Assembly (NCBI GenBank): GCA_900548405.1 | Contig: UNSJ01000032.1 | Coordinates: 1-22,316 of the forward strand | Direction of reading: 5' to 3' | DNA length: 22,316 nt | Source: Candidatus Gastranaerophilales bacterium | GTDB lineage: Bacteria; Cyanobacteriota; Vampirovibrionia; Gastranaerophilales; Gastranaerophilaceae | In this document: positions 15,606 to 21,252 of the stretch, in pieces | How the letters are laid out: every line of letters begins with the position of its first letter | How positions within the stretch are numbered: position 1 is the stretch's first letter | Translations under genes and position numbers: made by a program | Notes under the pieces: generated by a model | The model's database searches: none | What the model was told of the DNA's origin: nothing | What the model saw: only the letters and a program-made list of their open reading frames with translations

Positions 15606-15682
15606 TGAAAGGAGCAACCAGCGTAGCCGCTGGACCCACAATATCGGGTTATATATAAATATTATAAACAAATGAAAGGAGC
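15606..15682 (+). repeat. Duplicated ribosome-binding segment flanking a hairpin
   Basis: TGAAAGGAGC occurs at 15606-15615 and again at 15673-15682, 67 nt apart. The segment between contains the hairpin CCAGCG-TAGC-CGCTGG (15618-15633). Copies 2 and 3 have only one such site, so this looks like an insertion or duplication in the copy 4 leader. Confidence 0.6.
15618..15633. repeat. Hairpin with GCGTAGC core in the copy 4 leader
   Basis: Perfect 6-bp arms and a 4-nt loop. It contains GCGTAGC, the complement of the GCTACGC core seen near the other pilin leaders. Confidence 0.65.
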
Positions 15683-15687
15683 CATTT

Positions 15688-15726
15688 ATGAGAAGATTTA
15701 ATTATGTCGGGGGGGGGGCAGACTTT
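15688..15726 (+). other. Leader ORF of pilin copy 4, out of frame (off) at G10
   Basis: ATG at 15688 with GAAAGGAG upstream encodes MRRFNYVGGGADF, then TAA (15724). The 46 bases from 15673 to the end of the G tract are identical to copy 2 (7764-7809). With 11 G the frame stays open through about 35 codons to join the pilin at 15819. Confidence 0.75.
15709..15718 (+). repeat. G10 homopolymer tract, putative phase switch of pilin copy 4
   Basis: Ten consecutive G. The left flank is copy 2 type and the right flank copy 1 type, so the tract marks a mosaic junction. Confidence 0.9.
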
Positions 15727-15754
15727 TAAGCTCCGCCCAAGCGTTTTTAGAGGG

Positions 15755-15782
15755 TTGTAAAAAAAATAAAACCTGTTATAAT
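15755..15782 (+). promoter_or_regulatory. Second, internal promoter of pilin copy 4
   Basis: TTGTAA, a 16-nt spacer, then TATAAT with an extended -10 (TGTTATAAT), downstream of the G tract. It could express the pilin from the ATG at 15819 whatever the tract length. Confidence 0.65.
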
Positions 15783-15818
15783 GGTGATATGTATCATCAC
15801 GATTATAATGGAGTTAGT

Positions 15819-16475
15819 ATGAAAAGAATGAGAGCATTTACCCTTGCTGAAGTATTAGTCACCCTTGGTATAATAGGTGTTGTTTCTGCTATGACTGTAC
15901 CTTCATTGATGCAGAACTACCAAAGACAGTCTTATGTAACACAGTTACATAAGGTTTATAATGAGTTTTCTCAGGCACTGCTCAGATACCAGAACGATAA
16001 AAACGCTATTAATTTAACAGAAGCAGGCTTAAATTCCCAAGCCCAAATGAATTCTTTTATGTCGTCATATTTTAAGGTTGTGCAGACTTGTACCAACTCA
16101 TTAACTCCGTGTTTTATAGAGCAGAATACATACAAAAAAATAAGCGGAGTAGCTTTATCTTCTGCGTATACTGTTACGAATTCTTATGTTTTGGCAAGCG
16201 GTGCTTCAATCCGATTTTTGTATGCACCATCAGGGGATAAAATCGGTAATATTATGGTTGATATTAACGGACAAAAAGGACCTAATATTTTGGGACGTGA
16301 CTTATTTACAATTGCAGTTTTTAAAAATGGTATGATGGATGATACAGGTGCTTCTGCTCCTTTATCAAAAGATACAAGAAATTCTTTGTACACATCAAAC
16401 TGTGCAAGTGCTGAAAACAGTGCTTGGGGATGTTTCGGTAAAATCTTAAATGATAACTGGGAAATGACTTATTAA
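15819..16475 (+). CDS. Type IV pilin-like protein (pilin copy 4)
   Basis: Prepilin-type protein starting MKRMRA then FTLAEVLVTLGIIGVVSAM. Ala rather than Gly is at -1, which prepilin peptidases can accept, and Glu is at +5. The body resembles copies 1 and 3: MQNYQRQSYVTQLHKVYNEFSQ-like stretch, C-x6-C (CTNSLTPC), DINGQKGPNILGRD and a C-terminal cysteine pair before NDNWEMTY. The ATG at 15819 has GGAG about 5 nt upstream and its own promoter (15755-15782), so it can be made without the phase-variable leader. The frame is open further upstream (ATG at 15789) and, with 11 G, back to 15688. A two-way terminator follows. Confidence 0.85.
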   Translation: MKRMRAFTLAEVLVTLGIIGVVSAMTVPSLMQNYQRQSYVTQLHKVYNEFSQALLRYQNDKNAINLTEAGLNSQAQMNSFMSSYFKVVQTCTNSLTPCFIEQNTYKKISGVALSSAYTVTNSYVLASGASIRFLYAPSGDKIGNIMVDINGQKGPNILGRDLFTIAVFKNGMMDDTGASAPLSKDTRNSLYTSNCASAENSAWGCFGKILNDNWEMTY

Positions 16476-16478
16476 TAT

Positions 16479-16505
16479 AAAAAACTCCCATTTGGGAGTT
16501 TTTTT
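16479..16505. terminator. Bidirectional terminator between pilin copy 4 and the PilB-like gene
   Basis: Perfect 8-bp stem (AACTCCCA / TGGGAGTT, 16483-16490 with 16493-16500), with an A run on the left and T5 on the right, abutting the stop codon of the minus-strand gene. Confidence 0.88.
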
Positions 16506-17883
16506 ATGCTAAATATTTCTGAACGGTTTCTTTGGTGAACACTTCTATGCTGTCTTTTGAGTGTATAAAAATCATACAGCTGATAAGTGATTTTAGAGTT
16601 TCAAAATCAGAGAATGACATTTTGTTTCTTAAATCTTCCATGTTATTTGCCAAAAACTCCATTATGATTGTTTTGTTATCAAATACAAGCCCTGAAAAAT
16701 AATCAAAAGATTCTTTTGTTTTTATACCTTCAAGATAAATAATATCAGGTGATTGGAATTCAATAAAGCGAGATGCTTTATCCATATTGAATCCTACATT
16801 TTCATTAAGTTCGCACTGATGAACATTTGTAAGATTATATTTTGCAATACTTTCCAAAGTCATAATGTTTTTATTTTTGTCAGAAGCTTCAATCAATAAT
16901 GAATATATAATATGTGTTTTTCCGCTCAAAGGAGAACCGCAGACCAGTATTATTCCCGGATTGTTAAGCGCTGATTTAATCAAGTTCAAGTTTTTTTCGG
17001 ATTTAATTATTTGATTTAAGGCCCTTGGAGGCTTATAAATCTTCAAGAAAATTCTTTCCCCCATAATTGTAGGGAATGTAGAAATACTTGCAATAACGGT
17101 GATGCTATCAACCTTAAAACATAACTTACCGAGCTGCGGGACTTCGGAAACAGAAGGATCAAGCTCGGCCAAAGATTTTAGTCTTGCCGCAAAAGATGAA
17201 GTCAATACATTGGGGATATTTCCTTTGTTTAAAATTTCACCGTTTTTCTTGAAATTAACCCCTAAACCATCATCTTCTCTCTGAAAAGTAACCTCATGAA
17301 CTCCAGCAAGAATAGCTTGTTTCAATATTGCACGGATAATTTTCTGCATGTGATTGTCAGACAAGTCTTCACTGTGAAGTTCGTCGCGCCAGTCGTAATC
17401 TGTTCCGTTATCCGTAAAAATTTCACCAACCGTAATATCGGTTTTATAATATTCATCGATTTTTTTTATAATGCTTGGTTCTGATGAAATAACAGGTTCT
17501 ATTGAACATTCTGCTGTTTCAATAATTTTATCAATGGCAAACAAATCCAAAGGATCAGCCATTGCAACAGTAAGAGTATCCTCAATTTTAAATAAGGGAA
17601 TAATTCTGTATTTTCTTGCATCAGAAAAGTTTATAAATTTTAAGCAGTTTTTATCTAAAGTATAATCTTCCAAATTTACATAAGGAATGTGCAGCTTAGC
17701 TTCCAGAAACTTCAAAAGAGTTTCTTCTGTCAAAACACCTGAATTAATTAAAGCCTGACCTATGTTAATATTTTGGGCATTAGCAATTTCTTCAGCCTGC
17801 TCAATTGTTTCATACGGAACTAACCCTGCTCTGACAAGGTCATATTTTAATTTTTCAAGAGTTTTGTTTGTTACTGCTTCCAT
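16504..17883 (-). CDS. Degenerate PilB/GspE-type secretion ATPase-like protein
   Basis: 459 residues with the plan of pilus-extension or type II secretion ATPases: an N-terminal MshEN/T2SSE_N domain (about 10-145; NIGQALINSGVLTEE, IPYVNLEDY, RIIPLFKIEDTLTVAMADPLD) and a RecA-like C-terminal domain with ARLKSLAELD near 233-242, ISTFPTIMGERIFLKI near 267-282 and Walker A GSPLSGKT at 316-323. Key motifs are altered. The Asp box is GVHEVTF; PDIIYLEGIK replaces the PDIIMVGEIRD type of Walker B; the His-box TLHTN is replaced by EFLANN; and the usual four-Cys zinc motif is absent. It may bind nucleotide but be a weak or regulatory ATPase. It starts 2 nt after the upstream receiver gene, so the two form an operon. 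Confidence 0.8.
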   Translation of the reverse strand: MEAVTNKTLEKLKYDLVRAGLVPYETIEQAEEIANAQNINIGQALINSGVLTEETLLKFLEAKLHIPYVNLEDYTLDKNCLKFINFSDARKYRIIPLFKIEDTLTVAMADPLDLFAIDKIIETAECSIEPVISSEPSIIKKIDEYYKTDITVGEIFTDNGTDYDWRDELHSEDLSDNHMQKIIRAILKQAILAGVHEVTFQREDDGLGVNFKKNGEILNKGNIPNVLTSSFAARLKSLAELDPSVSEVPQLGKLCFKVDSITVIASISTFPTIMGERIFLKIYKPPRALNQIIKSEKNLNLIKSALNNPGIILVCGSPLSGKTHIIYSLLIEASDKNKNIMTLESIAKYNLTNVHQCELNENVGFNMDKASRFIEFQSPDIIYLEGIKTKESFDYFSGLVFDNKTIIMEFLANNMEDLRNKMSFSDFETLKSLISCMIFIHSKDSIEVFTKETVQKYLA

Positions 17884-17885
17884 TT

Positions 17886-18254
17886 TTAATTTTTACCTAA
17901 ATACTGTTCAACTTTTTTTACCACTTCATCAAGGTCAAAAGGTTTTGTAATATACTCATCAGCTCCTGTTTCTTCTCCGATAAGTTTATCTTCTTCCTGA
18001 GAACGTGCTGTTACCATTAAAATAGGAATATTTTTGTATTTTGCATCATATTTAAGAAGTCTGCTGATTTTATATCCGTTAATTTTCGGCATCATAACAT
18101 CAAGAATAATCAAATCAGGAATGATTTCTTTAGCAAGCCTAAGACCGTCTTCTCCGTTATAAGCAGAATAACAAGTAAAGTCGGCTGCCTCCAGTACAAA
18201 TTTTAAACTTTCAACAATATCCTGTTCATCATCAACAATAAGAATTTTTTTCAT
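17886..18254 (-). CDS. Single-domain response regulator (CheY/PilH-like)
   Basis: 122-residue receiver domain with no output domain. The phosphorylation site is intact: acidic pair Asp8-Asp9 (VDDEQD), phospho-acceptor Asp52 in LDVMMP, Thr82 in VTAR and Lys104 in TKPFD. It probably passes a phosphoryl signal by protein contact. The next gene in the operon, 2 nt away, is the PilB-like ATPase, so control of pilus or secretion function is a reasonable inference. The hybrid kinase at 19263-20951 is the nearest candidate partner. The start follows AGGGGAAG. Confidence 0.93.
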   Translation of the reverse strand: MKKILIVDDEQDIVESLKFVLEAADFTCYSAYNGEDGLRLAKEIIPDLIILDVMMPKINGYKISRLLKYDAKYKNIPILMVTARSQEEDKLIGEETGADEYITKPFDLDEVVKKVEQYLGKN

Positions 18255-18286
18255 AACTTCCCCTAATCTAACAGTTTTATAAGGAT

Positions 18287-18295
18287 ATTATAACA
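18287..18295 (-). promoter_or_regulatory. Extended -10 promoter of the receiver/PilB-like operon
   Basis: TGTTATAAT on the minus strand, about 35 nt before the ATG. No good -35 box is seen, as is usual for extended -10 promoters. Confidence 0.6.
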
Positions 18296-18416
18296 TATCA
18301 AAAATCTTCTTCTAGAATGTTAAATTTTGTTAAAGGTATTATCTGTAATCAGGCAAAATTTTTCGTTTACGGTATTTATTCTTGCAAAGAAGCGAAACAA
18401 GAAAGGAATTATAATT

Positions 18417-19271
18417 ATGGCATTTATCAATAAACTTCTCGGGGGAGGGGCAGCTTCTAAGGTTCAAGAGGCGGCTCAAACAGTTGCGGAAAGAACACCT
18501 GTATTTAGGTTTGGCGGATGGCAGACAATGGGTGCTCATACAAGACCTGCTGATACCAGAACCACTGAGCAGCTTTTAACAAACATTGACTATTTTGCAC
18601 AACGGAACCCTGAAGTTGCACAATTCAAAAAAGAATTAAAATCAATGAAACCTGAGCATCTTGGATTGGTTTCTGATATTTGTGAACTTGCAAACCGTAG
18701 GGAAATGCTTAATACAAATATTGATATTAAGGCTCCGTTAAAAGATGGTGAAAAAAGTTTATTTGCTTTGTTAATCGAAAAATTACCTAAAGCATCAAAA
18801 GAAAATCCTGAAGCACTAAATTTTGCTCAAGAAGTTATTAATCAAACAGACAACACAGCATCAAAATATTTTTTAGGCTCCTTTGCTCAAGTCTTTGAAA
18901 AACCTGAAGCTGCAAAACATTTGCAAGTAACTAAACCCTATGTAAAAGATATTGCAGAAGGTACTTTAAAAGGCGGTTATACAATGGATTATTCAAAGGA
19001 GCGTAATTTTGTGAAATCCATTGCAGCTTATTTAAATTCAGACGCAGACACTGATAAGATAAAAATGCTTACTAAAATTCTTAAGCTGGGAAATGAAGCA
19101 CCTATCGAAAATTTATCTTTTGATGGTATACAATTTGTTCACAGTAAAGCACCGATTTCACAAGTTGAAGAAAATATGAAAGTTTTTCCTAAAGTAGCGG
19201 AAATTTTTCCAAAACAAACAGGTGAGTTTAATTTGACAGATTTCTTAACCCGTAATGTAAATCTAGACTAA
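18417..19271 (+). CDS. Hypothetical protein with glycine-rich N-terminus
   Basis: 284-residue protein that I do not recognise. The ATG at 18417 is chosen over the open frame from 18327 because AAAGGA lies 9 nt upstream. It has no signal peptide or membrane segment. The N-terminus MAFINKLLGGGAASKV precedes a mostly helical, Lys/Glu-rich body; several short helical units (for example LFALLIEKLPKASKENPEA and NFVKSIAAYLNSDAD) suggest an alpha-helical repeat-like fold. The GGG codons read G5-A-G4 followed by CAG. It converges with the sensor kinase gene, overlapping by 9 nt. Confidence 0.8.
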   Translation: MAFINKLLGGGAASKVQEAAQTVAERTPVFRFGGWQTMGAHTRPADTRTTEQLLTNIDYFAQRNPEVAQFKKELKSMKPEHLGLVSDICELANRREMLNTNIDIKAPLKDGEKSLFALLIEKLPKASKENPEALNFAQEVINQTDNTASKYFLGSFAQVFEKPEAAKHLQVTKPYVKDIAEGTLKGGYTMDYSKERNFVKSIAAYLNSDADTDKIKMLTKILKLGNEAPIENLSFDGIQFVHSKAPISQVEENMKVFPKVAEIFPKQTGEFNLTDFLTRNVNLD

Positions 19272-20951
19272 TTGTTCAACCTTTACAACAGGTATAACAA
19301 AATAAAATCTTGAACCTTTTAGAAGCTCACTATCGCACCAAATGGCGCCTTTGTGAGCTTCTAAAAGTTGTTTTGCAATAGGAAGCCCTAAGCCTGTTCC
19401 GCCTGCTTTTCTTGATAATGAGTTTTCTATCTGAGCAAATTTATCAAATGCATGAAGCATATCGCTTTCTGCAATTCCTATACCTTCATCTTCCACACAT
19501 ACCTGAATATACTCACCTTGTGCAAGTTTAATACTGTCTTTAAAATATTCGTTTATTCTCATTGTTTCTGTATTGACAATTTTTGATGATATTTTAATTG
19601 TTTTATTTTCAGGAGTAAATTTTATTGCATTTGACACAAGATTAGTAAGTACCTGTTCCAGCCTTTGAGGATCTGCATTAACTGACGGGATATTTTCTGT
19701 TTCGTCTGTAATTAATGTCAAACCTTTAGATTTTGCAACTTCCGAGAGAGCTGACTTAACATAATCAATAACAGTATTTATATTTGTTTGTACAAAATTG
19801 AAGTCCATTTTGCCTGCTTCGATTTTTGATAAATCCAAAAGGTCATTGATAATTCCAGAAAGCCTCTGCACATTTCTCATTGCCATAGAAAGGAATTTTT
19901 CTGCAGACTGTGTTACCTCTCCGCATCTTCCGCTGGTTAAAATATCAAGTGAATTCTTTATTGAGGTTAACGGAGTTCTTAATTCGTGGGAAACTATTGA
20001 AATAAACTCGGATTTTAAACGTTCAAGTTTTTCAAGTTTTGCGTTAGTTTCAATCAATTCCTGATATAATGTTGCGCTTTTTAAAGGAAGTGAAACCTGT
20101 TGCGCTATGGTTTGAAAACAGGTAGAATCTTCCGATGTAAAAGGTGCTTCTTTAAATATTTCAATGCATCCGAAGAAGTTGTCACCTAAGCTTATAGGAG
20201 CAAACATGTTGTCAAATTGGAAAAGTGTAAATGTAAATCTGCTTGCAGGATATTTAACAAGTTTAATAACTTTTAATTTTTCGGCTTTAACTTCATAAGG
20301 CGGTTTTTTACCTTCAAATACAGAATTGTAATTTAACACTGTCCTCAATTTAATTGCAGTTAAGAGTTCATCTGATATTTCGTATAAAGAGTTTAAAATT
20401 AAAACAGGTTCTGCTTCCGTACAAAAAGATAGAGTGCAGGTAAGAGAAAAGCTTAATGCTTTATCCATACCTTCAATCATATATTGTATAAGTTTAGATT
20501 TATCAAGCGTTCCCGCAAATTGCGAGCTGGTGCTGTACAGCGCATTAAGTCTGTATAAACTGTCTGCAAGGTCTTTATTTGAATTAGAAAGCATTTCAAG
20601 AGAATTTTTCATTCTTAAATTAATGTTAATCGTAGATAATATAAGATTTGATGACATGTTATCGGTTAGAAATGCATTTGCAAACTTAATTAAATCTTTA
20701 TCCAGCCCGTCATCAGGTGTTATAAATATAATAACAGAATTTTCGCAAACAGATTTTATTTTTTTATTTAATTTTTTTAAATCAGGAATGGTGTAATCCA
20801 TAATAATAATATCAGGCGCATCAACACTGATGATGTCACAAATAAGGGTTTCATCAGTCATAACGGAAAATTCGTACGTATTTTTGTTAAATATCGTACT
20901 AAATTCGTTAATTTTATCTCTGCGGTCTGAAACAAATAAAATCTTAATCAT
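19263..20951 (-). CDS. Hybrid sensor histidine kinase (receiver-GAF-like-HisKA-HATPase)
   Basis: 562 residues with no clear membrane segment, so probably cytoplasmic. The N-terminal receiver-like domain (1-115) has Asp52 in MDYTIPD but lacks the usual conserved Lys (FLTDN instead). A GAF-like sensor region (about 135-295) follows, then HisKA with the phospho-accepting His322 in SHELRTPLTS and the ATPase domain: N box NLVSNAIKFTP near 437-447, G1 DEGIGI near 488-493, F box FDKF, and G2 GGTGLGLPIAK. All kinase motifs look intact. It may phosphorylate the receiver at 17886-18254. The ribosome binding site is weak. Confidence 0.9.
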   Translation of the reverse strand: MIKILFVSDRRDKINEFSTIFNKNTYEFSVMTDETLICDIISVDAPDIIIMDYTIPDLKKLNKKIKSVCENSVIIFITPDDGLDKDLIKFANAFLTDNMSSNLILSTININLRMKNSLEMLSNSNKDLADSLYRLNALYSTSSQFAGTLDKSKLIQYMIEGMDKALSFSLTCTLSFCTEAEPVLILNSLYEISDELLTAIKLRTVLNYNSVFEGKKPPYEVKAEKLKVIKLVKYPASRFTFTLFQFDNMFAPISLGDNFFGCIEIFKEAPFTSEDSTCFQTIAQQVSLPLKSATLYQELIETNAKLEKLERLKSEFISIVSHELRTPLTSIKNSLDILTSGRCGEVTQSAEKFLSMAMRNVQRLSGIINDLLDLSKIEAGKMDFNFVQTNINTVIDYVKSALSEVAKSKGLTLITDETENIPSVNADPQRLEQVLTNLVSNAIKFTPENKTIKISSKIVNTETMRINEYFKDSIKLAQGEYIQVCVEDEGIGIAESDMLHAFDKFAQIENSLSRKAGGTGLGLPIAKQLLEAHKGAIWCDSELLKGSRFYFVIPVVKVEQLV

Positions 20952-21103
20952 ACTTACTATATGTTATCAAATTAATGCAATATCAGCAAATTAGTTAAAT
21001 TTTGCAAAGTATTTAATTAATACAAATTCTAAAAATCTTTAAAATTTGCTAAAGTACAGTAATAGTGATGCTATATGTCAACTATAAGGTTTTGTAAAGG
21101 ATG

Positions 21104-21132
21104 TTGCGAAATCCTTGAAACCCGCTTATAAT
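21104..21132 (+). promoter_or_regulatory. Promoter of the YD-like repeat protein gene
   Basis: TTGCGA, a 17-nt spacer, then a perfect TATAAT. The predicted RNA start coincides with the ATAGG tandem repeat, giving a 5' leader of about 115 nt. Confidence 0.65.
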
Positions 21133-21137
21133 CCCTC

Positions 21138-21157
21138 ATAGGATAGGATAGGATAGG
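21138..21157 (+). repeat. Pentanucleotide tandem repeat (ATAGG)x4
   Basis: Four perfect ATAGG units followed by ATG, starting about 6 nt after the -10 box. Short tandem repeats at this position can change in copy number and alter transcription or leader properties. Confidence 0.85.
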
Positions 21158-21252
21158 ATGCGTGCGGAATTGTAAATAATTCCCGACAAAAATACTTTAT
21201 TTAATCATAAGTTGCTTTTAACACGAGTGAAGTATAAAAAAGGAGAATACTT

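Larger units (their letters stand above)
20952..21252. other. 301-nt intergenic region between two divergent genes
   Basis: The AT-rich left half presumably holds the kinase promoter, though I see no convincing boxes. The right half holds the promoter at 21104-21132, the ATAGG tandem repeat at 21138-21157, a weak GGAATT/AATTCC hairpin (21166-21183), and the AAGGAG site of the next gene. No RNA gene is recognised. Confidence 0.6.

Noticed and set aside
19798..20796. Plus-strand frames opposite the sensor kinase
   Set aside because: The kinase motifs are intact on the minus strand; these frames show no domain or start signal.
21158..21175. Five-codon ORF (ATG CGT GCG GAA TTG TAA) directly after the ATAGG repeat
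   Set aside because: The AGGAT-rich repeat looks like a ribosome binding site by composition, but the ORF is too short to support as a gene. It may be a chance leader peptide.
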